A DNA stretch of 64,000 nucleotides from Zhuqueibacter pondensis (GTDB taxonomy: Bacteria > Zhuqueibacterota > Zhuqueibacteria > Zhuqueibacterales > Zhuqueibacteraceae), in assembly GCA_034505955.1 (NCBI GenBank), contig JAPDQK010000018.1, forward strand, positions 23,562 to 87,561. The letters run 5' to 3'. Below, piece after piece: positions 43,574 through 50,912 of this stretch. The notes below the pieces were generated by a model that made no database searches, had not been told where the DNA came from, and was given only the letters and a program-made list of their open reading frames with translations. Made by a program: the position numbers and the translations under genes. Every line of letters begins with the position of its first letter. Positions within the stretch are counted from its first letter, which is position 1.

Positions 43574-44250
43574 GTCTCTTTACGCGGGCATCCGTTTGCG
43601 ACTGCAGCGGTGGATCGGCGGTTGGTTGTGATCGGCCGCTGCGTTGTCATTACAGGCTTGATGGCTTCCTCCTGCCTTTCAAATTGGGAGGCGACTTTAT
43701 GGACAAACTGTACAACTTCATCGTGCGGATTCAAGGCCATCGCCTGTTCGCTGCAAACCATCGCGGCGCCAGGATTGCCTCGCAGCAAGTAAGTGAATGA
43801 AAGGTTCGCCCAAAAACGCTCATTGGCCGGCTCCAGGCGCAGGGATTTTTTCATCAGCGCCAGGCCCCTGGCATGCTGGCCACGCTCATCCAGCATTTTG
43901 CCCATGTAGTGAATGGCAGCCGGATGCTCCGGATAATTGCGGTAAAGGCGGCGAATCATCTGCCAGGCTTCTTCCTGCCGTCCTTGCAGACAAAGGCAGT
44001 TGGCCAATTGCACATGATGCTCGACGCCCTCATCGTTGAGCTGCACTGCGCGCCGCAAATAGCGCTCGGCGATTCGCAATTTCCATATTCCGACCTGTAA
44101 TCTTCCGACATATTCACATACAATCGCGCGTGCCGAGCTCGGCAAGGTCTGGTCCTGGATGATCTCATCAAAGATGGCGACGGCTTTTTTTATCTTCCCC
44201 GCCTACCAGTATCGTTCAGCGTCCGCAAAACGGCGGTCATTTTTGGGCAT
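43570..44250 (-). pseudogene. TPR-repeat gene interrupted by an amber codon
   Basis: From ATG 44250 (GAGGAA upstream) the frame reads MPKNDRRFADAERYW, then TAG at 44205-44203, then continues in the same frame AGKIKKAVAIFDEIIQDQTL and into TPR repeats (YVGRLQVGIWKLRIAERYLR, LANCLCLQGRQEEAWQMIRR, MGKMLDERGQHARGLALMKK, LSFTYLLRGNPGAAMVCSEQ). YW[Q]AGKIKKA would be a normal TPR helix turn, so a CAG-to-TAG change is likely. Internal translation from a TTG (44145) could give a shorter TPR protein. Next gene starts in its stop codon. Confidence 0.65.
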
Positions 44251-44519
44251 TGTAAATTCCTCAGTTACGTTTTGGGCCGATTACCACTAATGGTTGAATG
44301 CCGCGCAAGAGGGAGTCGATCCGGTTTTCATCAAAAAAAAGATAATAATTCGCCAATAACTTGCAAGGAAAACTTTGCAAATCGCCGGGCCAGCGCCATT
44401 CTCCACGTCGAAGCCAAGTGACAATATTCGAAAGCAAAGATGGCAATTATTGCAGGGGAAAAATTGACCGGCACAGTATCCAAGTCGAGAGGTATCGCAC
44501 CGAACTTCTGACGGTGATG
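44251..44519. other. Intergenic region, weak open frame only
   Basis: 270 bases before the TPR gene. An open frame on minus (44446-44261, MPSLLSNIVTWLRRGEWRWP) has no recognisable features and no good ribosome-binding site. Nothing else is seen. Confidence 0.3.
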
Positions 44520-45365
44520 CTACAGCCACACCCGAAATCCTACCCTTACCCCCTCCAGTGAGGTCCATTCCGAACGGAACATCTGTCCGCCAAAACGCAA
44601 TTCCAAACAATTGATCATTATGCCAACGGTGGCACTGGTGATGATGAGCGGCTTGCTATTGATCCAAGCACCTGAGAAATTCGTCTCGATGCTGAACGGT
44701 TTGCGAGGCAGCATCAATAATCTGGCGCCCATTTCCGGTCCCCAGAGATCGACACCAAGCCCGGTGAGATTGCGTGCGCCCAGATACGGCCTTGCCAGCA
44801 AATGGGGTGTCGCAATGACTTCACACCCGATATTCAAGCCAAGGAAAGCAAGCGACTGAGTTCTCATGCCCAAATTTTCAACGAGCGTGTGCCAATCGAC
44901 GCGCGCGGCAAATTGCCGGCTGCGAAAATCACCTGCGAGCTGGAATCCTCGCAAGTTGTTGCCGAGATGAAGATAACCAGCATCGGCAACCACGCTGTAA
45001 CTACGAAACCCCGGTGACAGAATCGGCAGACCACGATCATCAAGATATGGATATGGCGCCGGCTTGGATGGGGAGACTTCTCCAGTTTCAGGCGTGTTTT
45101 CTTCGTCACCGTCATTATTACCTGGCGAAAAAATAATGTCGAGCAAAAAGTTGAACAAATTACTGCCGCCGGCATCATCCTCATCATCATCCCGCTTTTT
45201 CTCGTCACGATCCTTCTTTTCCTCTTTTTTGTCCTTTGTTTTTTTGTCCTTGGCAAAGTCATCCACAAACTCTTCGAGTTTGCCCTTGCCCTTCTCTTGC
45301 GCCGGTGCCGGCGCGATCGCGCTAAACAGCAATGCGAGAACAAGACTGAATTGATACCACTTCAT
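44520..45365 (-). CDS. Exported protein with highly charged linker and beta-rich C-terminal domain
   Basis: 281 residues: signal peptide (MKWYQFSLVLALLFSAIAPA cut before PAQE), a linker dominated by Lys, Asp and Glu (about residues 25-70, e.g. KDKKTKDKKEEKKDRDEK), then a domain of alternating hydrophobic strands ending LEGVRVGFRVWL, the C-terminal pattern of outer-membrane barrels. Start ATG 45365 follows GGAGG. Likely outer-membrane or surface-associated; no family recognised. It is the first gene of a minus-strand group with the TPR gene and the frameshifted membrane protein. Confidence 0.65.
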   Translation of the reverse strand: MKWYQFSLVLALLFSAIAPAPAQEKGKGKLEEFVDDFAKDKKTKDKKEEKKDRDEKKRDDDEDDAGGSNLFNFLLDIIFSPGNNDGDEENTPETGEVSPSKPAPYPYLDDRGLPILSPGFRSYSVVADAGYLHLGNNLRGFQLAGDFRSRQFAARVDWHTLVENLGMRTQSLAFLGLNIGCEVIATPHLLARPYLGARNLTGLGVDLWGPEMGARLLMLPRKPFSIETNFSGAWINSKPLIITSATVGIMINCLELRFGGQMFRSEWTSLEGVRVGFRVWL

Positions 45366-45391
45366 CAAGACCTCCACGAATGGTATACTTG

Positions 45392-45616
45392 TTAAAGGTA
45401 AGAATTTGAGTCGATCCCGTTTTTAACTGATTGATTGTTCAAGAAGTAAGAGTTCCGTAATCCGCAATCCGGAATCGGTAGAATCCCGTACGTTCCAAGC
45501 TGCTCGAGATTGCGAGTTACAAAGCCAGTGCCAGATGAAAACACCAATGCCATGCCCAAATCATTCGTAGCAACGGCTTCTAGGAGATTTTCGCCTGTTA
45601 GACCTGTGTAGCTCAT
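45392..45616 (-). CDS. Short uncertain frame, possible PIN-toxin remnant
   Basis: 74 codons: MSYTGLTGENLLEAVATNDL, then GMALVFSSGTGFVTRNLEQL and GTYGILPIP. The 'A..A..N...VTRN' order resembles the C-terminal third of VapC-like PIN toxins, but the catalytic acids are missing. The start is weak (AGGTG eight bases upstream). It may be a relic or noise. Confidence 0.2.
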   Translation of the reverse strand: MSYTGLTGENLLEAVATNDLGMALVFSSGTGFVTRNLEQLGTYGILPIPDCGLRNSYFLNNQSVKNGIDSNSYL

Positions 45617-45850
45617 TTACACACCTGGCATCAAAAGGCTCAGTATGCATCAGGCCCAAGAAAAGTTGTCATGAATTTGTATGGTTCTATTTATTGGACT
45701 TTCTGATGGGGAAAGGAGAATGGATTTTATTTGGAAAGCATGGTTTTTTAGAGAGAGGACGAAGCCACGCCCATTTACTGGTTCTGAAGAGATTGTCTCG
45801 CCGGCTGGAAATGAGAAATCTCATGGCGAGTCTACTGGATGAAAGATCGG

Positions 45851-46780
45851 CTATCGTAGCTGCAGATTTTCCAAAGCAGCGGCCAAACTGACCATGTCCT
45901 TCAATCGCACTGCACCGACAGCTTCGAGGACATCCTGATAAGAGCCAGCCGCGCGCCCTCCCACTAAAATTGCCACTTCATTCGATATGCCATGACGCAA
46001 TTTTCGCATTTCTTCAGATATCCTTATGTCGTCACCAGGATAGACAATGCTCAGTCCCACCGCCCTGGCATTATTCTGCACGACCGCTGCGGCAATTTCT
46101 TCGGCGGGCAAATTCGGGCCGAGATAAATGACACGCCAACCTTCAGAGGATGATGTCGTTGCTGCCATCAACGCGCCAAGTTCGTGCAGTTGCCCGATCG
46201 GTGTGGTGATGACAATGCATGGCGCGGTCGTTGAGATATCGTAGGCGTGATGCATACTTCCCAGAAACGAGCGCACCACGGCAGTGGTCATGTGCTCATG
46301 AATCACGCGCAGCGTACCATCCCGCCATAAATCGCCAATTTTGTGCATCAGCGGCACGATAAGCTGCTCGATGAGCATCGGCTTGCTGAGCCTGATCTCC
46401 GCATCTTCCAATAAGTGTTGCAAGCCCTCTGGATTGAGTTGCTTTACTTGCTCAAGGCACGCGGCGAGGATGGCGTCTGCAGAAATGGTATCCATTTTCA
46501 TCTCGGCCGTCACTTTGTTTCGCAAGTCCGCGGTCTCCTCCACGCTCAAAAGTTTGCGCAAGGTTTCCGTTGGCAGTTTCGCAATCTGCCCAATCGCGTG
46601 CCCGGCCAGTGTCGCCTCATGCAACAGCAGTAAACGTTCGATGTCAGCGTCGGAATACAAACGTCTATTCGTCGTCGTTCGTTCCGGTGACACCGCATTG
46701 TAGCGTTTTTCCCAAATTCGAATCGCATGGGGTGATAGGCCCGTGCGACGGGCCACAAACTTGATGGGATATTTTTGCAT
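45851..46780 (-). CDS. CarH-type MerR regulator with AdoB12 photosensor
   Basis: 309 residues: N-terminal MerR helix-turn-helix (IKFVARRTGLSPHAIRIWEK), a helical cap (about 95-175) and a B12-binding Rossmann domain. The hallmarks of AdoB12 light sensors are present: W152-x9-E162-H163 (LWRDGTLRVIHEHM) and the cobalt-ligand motif with H199 (PIGQLHELG). In the dark such proteins bind operators as tetramers; light breaks the Co-C bond and releases DNA. Start at Met 46780 (MQKYPIKFV) rather than earlier Met codons. Divergent from a sigma-70 gene; the shared region carries 11-bp-spaced repeats. Confidence 0.9.
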   Translation of the reverse strand: MQKYPIKFVARRTGLSPHAIRIWEKRYNAVSPERTTTNRRLYSDADIERLLLLHEATLAGHAIGQIAKLPTETLRKLLSVEETADLRNKVTAEMKMDTISADAILAACLEQVKQLNPEGLQHLLEDAEIRLSKPMLIEQLIVPLMHKIGDLWRDGTLRVIHEHMTTAVVRSFLGSMHHAYDISTTAPCIVITTPIGQLHELGALMAATTSSSEGWRVIYLGPNLPAEEIAAAVVQNNARAVGLSIVYPGDDIRISEEMRKLRHGISNEVAILVGGRAAGSYQDVLEAVGAVRLKDMVSLAAALENLQLR

Positions 46781-46798
46781 GTTGTTAATCATTAACAT

Positions 46799-46827
46799 AA
46801 TATAAATGCTTGTCAATAATTTGTCAA
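46799..46827 (-). promoter_or_regulatory. CarH-like gene promoter with 11-bp direct repeats (putative operator)
   Basis: On minus: TTGACA (46827-46822), 17-base spacer, TATATT (46804-46799). TTGACAA occurs at 46827-46821 and again at 46816-46810, exactly 11 bp apart. CarH of Thermus and Myxococcus binds 11-bp direct repeats with a TnTACA-type core, one overlapping the -35 box; the spacing and placement match, the core base sequence differs slightly. Confidence 0.65.
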
Positions 46828-46946
46828 GGTCATTTTCACATAATTTATAAGTTTTCTCGGCGTGCTTTGTTGGTATTTTAATTTATTAATTGCAATTAAG
46901 TATGAAAATTATAAGCAAAATTGTCTCATATTTGTATAGATTTTAC

Positions 46947-46976
46947 TTGACAATTATTAGACATTTTGCGTATCTT
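46947..46976 (+). promoter_or_regulatory. Sigma factor gene promoter with the same repeats
   Basis: TTGACA (46947-46952), 18-base spacer, TATCTT (46971-46976). TTGACAA at 46947 is followed 11 bp later by TAGACAT (46958), so the arrangement copies the divergent promoter. Leader to the sigma gene is about 160 bases. Confidence 0.6.
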
Positions 46977-47142
46977 TAAATACAAGGATGATTCTTTAAC
47001 CAGGACACTTCTCTGGCGCTCCAAGAAAATTAGCAAAACCGCTGGAGTGCCCAAAAATGGAGTTGCGAATTTCTTTAACTGGAAAACGATGACAGCTTAA
47101 CCTGTCATCATCCATTTTGTCAAATAAAAACGGAACCTCGAC

Positions 47143-47994
47143 ATGACCAGGAAAAAAGACAATAAACTTCCTTCCATTCCATCTGTGGGACATTATTTGG
47201 ACGATATCAATTTCCACAAGCCGCTGTCGCGTGAAGAAGAAAGTATATTGGCGAAACGAATTCGCGGAGGTGATTCTGAAGCCTTGGACAAGCTGGTCAA
47301 ATCCAATTTGAAGTTTGTCGTGACCATTGCGAAGGGCTATCAAGGACATGGTCTGCCATTGTCGGATTTGATCGGTGAGGGGAACCTCGGGCTGATCAAG
47401 GCGGCCTATCGCTTCGACGAAACAAAAGGTTACAAATTCATCTCGTATGCAGTGTGGTGGATTCGTCAGGCCATTTTGCAGGCATTGGCGGAACAAGGGC
47501 GTCTGGTACGTCTGCCGCTGAATCGCATCAACGCCATCATGCGAGTGAATCACAGCATCGATGCATTGCAAAGGCGCCTCGGACGCGAGCCGAGCATGGA
47601 AGAAGTCGCCAAGCAGTTGGGGATCAACGTCAAGAAACTCACTGAGATCATGCATGACAATGCCCATGCGCTATCGCTGGAGCAATCTTCAGATGATGAG
47701 GAAAACGATGGACTGGTGAATTTTCTCGAGAGCGACCAGTACCTCGCCCCGGACGAAGTGTTGCTGCGCGAATCCTTGCAAGACGAAATCAACGACCTGC
47801 TCGCGAAGATGGACTCGCGGACGGCGGAAATCATACGCCGTTATTTCGGTCTGAATGGTCATCGTCCGCATTCACTCGAGATGCTCGGTCAACACTTCAA
47901 ACTCACTCGGGAGCGTGTGCGGCAGATCAAAGAGAAGGCGCTGAAGAGTTTACGCAACAACGTGCGCAGGCGGGCATTGCAGGAATATTTATAG
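47143..47994 (+). CDS. RpoD-like sigma-70 family factor (group 1/2)
   Basis: 283 residues with regions 1.2-4.2: region 2 (LKFVVTIAKGYQGHGLPLSD, IGEGNLGLIKAAYRFDETKG, YKFISYAVWWIRQAILQALA), region 3 (PSMEEVAKQLGINVKKLTEI), region 4 helix-turn-helix (SLEMLGQHFKLTRERVRQIK). Length and lack of region 1.1 resemble the short primary sigma factor of Bacteroidota, but its position opposite a CarH-type repressor suggests a group 2 factor induced by light or stress. The start at 47143 is the first Met before the conserved IPSVGHYLDDI; a primary role is not excluded. Confidence 0.88.
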   Translation: MTRKKDNKLPSIPSVGHYLDDINFHKPLSREEESILAKRIRGGDSEALDKLVKSNLKFVVTIAKGYQGHGLPLSDLIGEGNLGLIKAAYRFDETKGYKFISYAVWWIRQAILQALAEQGRLVRLPLNRINAIMRVNHSIDALQRRLGREPSMEEVAKQLGINVKKLTEIMHDNAHALSLEQSSDDEENDGLVNFLESDQYLAPDEVLLRESLQDEINDLLAKMDSRTAEIIRRYFGLNGHRPHSLEMLGQHFKLTRERVRQIKEKALKSLRNNVRRRALQEYL

Positions 47995-48413
47995 AGTATT
48001 ACCTTTGGAAAATTATCCCCGGTCTGTGGCCCAGGGCAGGCACGACCGCAAAGACTTTTGGACACAGAGTTACTCCGTTGAATATGTAAACCCAGATGCT
48101 ACCCTGAGATTTGCTTTTATCCACGGAATAAATCCGTGTCCAATACAGTTTGGCTGCGCCCGTAGGGGGTTGCGGCATGAAAGCCGCGTTACGAAATACT
48201 TCACATCGTTTTTCAGGCGAAGCTTGCAAGGCCTTTGCTGCTGTTATGTTAGCCGGTCATGGTTTGGAACGATTGAGCGGTGATGGTTTCGGGTTTATTT
48301 TTGTTATACAGAAGAGGCGAGGCTATTCGCAGCTTTCGTTGCGAGACTGTGGCTGACTGACCAGATTATGAAAACTTTATTACCTGCGAAATTGATACCA
48401 CGGAACGAGGTCG
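47995..48413 (+). other. Intergenic region between sigma factor and TspO
   Basis: About 420 bases. One hairpin (CACGGA-5-TCCGTG, 48122-48138) stands out. Small frames here look non-coding. TTGACAA repeats like those of the divergent promoters were not found, so TspO is either read through from the sigma gene or controlled differently. Confidence 0.4.
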
Positions 48414-48902
48414 ATGCTCATGAAAAACAACTTCAATCAATGGCTTGTCCTGGCGCTGTTCATCACCTTGAGCTTTAGTGCAGCCTTCTTCGGCGGCCTT
48501 TTTACCGAAAGCTCTGTCGATAGTTGGTACCGCGCGATAAACAAACCATCATGGACGCCGCCCAACTGGATTTTCGGGCCGGTATGGACGATGCTCTATC
48601 TCAGCATGGCCGTTGCTGCCTGGTTGGTATGGCGTGAAAGCGGATTTGCCGGTGCGATCCCGCCGTTTGTTCTTTTCGGAATCCAACTCGTTTTGAATGC
48701 CACTTGGTCTGTGGCCTTCTTCGGATTGCAGAGTCCCAAGCTCGGATTCATCAATATTATTTTCCTGTGGGGTTTTATTTTAGCGACGTTGATTGCCTTT
48801 TGGCGAATCAAGCCGCTCTCAGGATGGTTATTTATGCCTTATCTTTTATGGGTGACGTTCGCAGCAACACTGAATTGGACGATTTGGAGGTTGAATTCAT
48901 AA
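48414..48902 (+). CDS. tspO: TspO/MBR family protein
   Basis: A five-helix membrane protein (162 residues) of the translocator/peripheral benzodiazepine receptor family: FGGLFTESSVDSWYRAINKP, SWTPPNWIFGPVWTMLYLSM, QLVLNATWSVAFFGLQSPKL and YLLWVTFAATLNWTIWRLN all match. TspO binds tetrapyrroles and in photosynthetic bacteria controls light- and oxygen-dependent genes; it also senses oxidative stress. Start 48414 (MLMKNN; GAGG upstream) or 48420. The position after the CarH/sigma pair fits a light-stress role. Confidence 0.93.
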   Translation: MLMKNNFNQWLVLALFITLSFSAAFFGGLFTESSVDSWYRAINKPSWTPPNWIFGPVWTMLYLSMAVAAWLVWRESGFAGAIPPFVLFGIQLVLNATWSVAFFGLQSPKLGFINIIFLWGFILATLIAFWRIKPLSGWLFMPYLLWVTFAATLNWTIWRLNS

Positions 48903-49244
48903 GATGGCCGGAACTCATGCCCTCATCCGCTGGATGAAATTACTCGTATTGCTGTCGGAGCCGCCCTTGCTGGCACTACGGCACTCTCATCGAAATGATA
49001 CGACACGGTGGGAAGCAACGAGCAATTTATTGCTCTCCGGACTGTCAGTATTGAATCGCACGCACTGCTCGGAGTCATACCGTGAGAAAATATTTGCTAC
49101 ATTGGGCAAATTTATGTTTAATATAAGAGGAAGCTTTCTCTCCCATGGCAAAGTGAACACAGTTCGTTGCTCCTATACAGTTGAGTCCATGGATAAATTC
49201 ACGCTTCAACTTTTACTCAACTCCCCAACACCAGGAGGAACAAA
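48903..49244. other. Intergenic region, nothing recognised
   Basis: About 340 bases before the first peroxiredoxin gene, AT-rich in its second half (TTTATGTTTAATATAAG around 49109-49128), probably containing its promoter. An open frame spanning 48904-49329 lacks a plausible protein pattern. Confidence 0.4.
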
Positions 49245-49814
49245 ATGGCAACCTCAACCAAGAAAACTATCATCAAAAAGAAAAGCACTGCTAAAACAAC
49301 AGCAAAGCCTGAGACAAAAGTCGATGTGAAGAAGGTTATGACCAACAAGAAGAGCAGTGTGATGTTGGAAGTTGGTCAGAAAGCACCGGACTTTACGCTG
49401 TTCAGCGATGAGGGAAAACCTGTCAGCCTTTCCCAATTTCGTGGTCAAAAGGTGGTTCTTTATTTTTATCCGAAGGATGATACCCCGGGCTGCACCAAAG
49501 AAGCATGCTCATTTCGTGATGGCATGAGTGAAATAGCACGGCGCGGAGCCGTTGTGCTCGGTGTCAGTGTCGATCCGGTGAAATCCCATGAGAAATTCAA
49601 AACCAAATATCATTTGAATTTTCCCCTGCTGAGCGATGGCGACATGCAGGTCGTGAATGCCTACAACGTGTGGAAAGAGAAATCGATGTATGGCCGCACC
49701 TATATGGGAACGGAGCGAACCACTTTCATTATCGATGAACAGGGAAGGATCGCCAGGATCTTTCCGAAAGTCAGCGTTGACGGCCATCTCGACGAGGTTT
49801 TGGCAGCGCTTTGA
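49245..49814 (+). CDS. Peroxiredoxin of the BCP type, cytosolic, Lys-rich N-terminus
   Basis: 189 residues. The core (VGQKAPDFTLFSDEGKPVSL, VVLYFYPKDDTPGCTKEACS) holds the peroxidatic Cys in PGC and the resolving Cys five residues later (CTKEAC), as in atypical 2-Cys BCPs. Before it lies a 40-residue tail rich in Lys and Thr (MATSTKKTIIKKKSTAKTTA) that resembles histone H1-like tails. AGGAGG precedes the ATG. The gene at 50005 is a near copy of the core with a signal peptide instead. Confidence 0.93.
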   Translation: MATSTKKTIIKKKSTAKTTAKPETKVDVKKVMTNKKSSVMLEVGQKAPDFTLFSDEGKPVSLSQFRGQKVVLYFYPKDDTPGCTKEACSFRDGMSEIARRGAVVLGVSVDPVKSHEKFKTKYHLNFPLLSDGDMQVVNAYNVWKEKSMYGRTYMGTERTTFIIDEQGRIARIFPKVSVDGHLDEVLAAL

Positions 49815-50004
49815 TCTGAAAGAGCATGTTACGGGTGACGTGGTGAACATGGATGGCATGCATTCCATTGACCTCTTGCCAGTCTCATCTTTTGGCGTAA
49901 CAGCTCTTGAAGAGATCAGGAGTTTGCTGTTTACGCGCTAAAACTGCTTTTAAAGAATTAAGCAACGATTCTCCGACTCCATCATAATAATCTTTGAGGA
50001 ACCC

Positions 50005-50589
50005 ATGCGTACCAACTTTTTCATTTTGTTCATTTTGACAATTTTCAGTTTGAATGCGTTCGCGCAAAAGCAGGATGATACGGCTAAAGCGAAAACGAGC
50101 GCAGCCAAATCGAAGAAGGGCGTTAGCGGCAGCGTCATGTTGAAAGTTGGTCAAAAAGCGCCGGACTTTACGCTCCTGAATGATGAGGGCAATGCGGTTA
50201 GCCTCTCCCAATTCCGAGGTCAAAAGGTGGTTCTCTACTTTTATCCAAAGGATGATACCCCGGGCTGCACCAAACAAGCCTGCTCGTTCCGTGACGGCAT
50301 GAGCGAACTCAAACGCCGAGGCGCGGTTGTGCTCGGTGTCAGCGTCGATTCGGTGAAATCCCACGAGAAATTCAAAACCAAATATCAACTGAATTTCACC
50401 CTGTTGAGCGATGTCGATAAAAAAGTGGTGCAAGCTTACGGTGTCTGGAAGGAAAAGTCCGTGGATGGCCGCACCTACACAGGAATCGAGCGAACCACTT
50501 TCATCATCGACGAAAAGGGAAGGATCGCCAAAATCTTTCCGAAAGTCAGCGTTGACGGCCATCTCGATGAAGTTCTAGCAGCATTATAA
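50005..50589 (+). CDS. Peroxiredoxin of the BCP type, exported paralogue
   Basis: 194 residues. N-terminal signal peptide (MRTNFFILFILTIFSLNAFA, then QKQDD), a short Ala/Lys linker, then the same BCP core as the gene at 49245 (VMLKVGQKAPDFTLLNDEGN; PGCTKQACSFRDGMSEL; VDGHLDEVLAAL). The two cores are nearly identical in protein and DNA, so a recent tandem duplication with exchanged N-termini is likely. It should detoxify peroxides in the periplasm; whether thioredoxin-like partners exist there is unknown. GAGGA precedes the ATG. Confidence 0.93.
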   Translation: MRTNFFILFILTIFSLNAFAQKQDDTAKAKTSAAKSKKGVSGSVMLKVGQKAPDFTLLNDEGNAVSLSQFRGQKVVLYFYPKDDTPGCTKQACSFRDGMSELKRRGAVVLGVSVDSVKSHEKFKTKYQLNFTLLSDVDKKVVQAYGVWKEKSVDGRTYTGIERTTFIIDEKGRIAKIFPKVSVDGHLDEVLAAL

Positions 50590-50912
50590 CGGTCTTGTCT
50601 CAGGTTGACTTCTTGATGCAAAAATGTTATATTCTTGTTAAGCCCGTTAACACCCATGATCTTTGGAAAACAGATGTTCTGCAACTGTCCATGAAATTTC
50701 ATGTTTACTCTGAAAAACCGACTCGCTTATATCGATCTGGCTGAGTGAGCGAGCGTCGGCACGAGTGAAAATTGCTTCTGATGTTGTTTTTGTTTTGATG
50801 AGGGCGGTTTTCTTGTCGGCATGGATATTGTTCATGCCGGCAGGATGATCCGTCTTTTTCGGCCCGAGGCACAATTTTTTCCCATCGTCTGTGTTTCTTT
50901 GGCAACCAGCTC
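50590..50912. other. Intergenic region with one hairpin
   Basis: About 320 bases between the exported peroxiredoxin and the helicase gene. A hairpin (CGGCATG-9-CATGCCG, 50817-50839) is the only structured feature noted. Frames on minus across this region are not convincing. Confidence 0.4.

Larger units (their letters stand above)
46781..47142. promoter_or_regulatory. Divergent regulatory region between CarH-like gene and sigma factor gene
   Basis: A 360-base, very AT-rich region with a promoter on each strand about 120 bases apart (listed separately). The middle (46840-46940) is almost only A and T. Both promoters show TTGACAA direct repeats spaced 11 bp. No open frame of interest lies inside on either strand. 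Confidence 0.7.

Noticed and set aside
44203..44205. Amber codon read as pyrrolysine or recoded
   Set aside because: No pyl genes seen, RF1 present, and the site is a plain TPR position; mutation is simpler.
45694..45891. 65-codon plus-strand frame next to the CarH-like gene
   Set aside because: Overlaps the 3' end of the regulator on the other strand; no supporting features.
48904..49329. 141-codon plus-strand frame between tspO and the first peroxiredoxin
   Set aside because: Overlaps the start of the peroxiredoxin gene in another frame; composition not protein-like.
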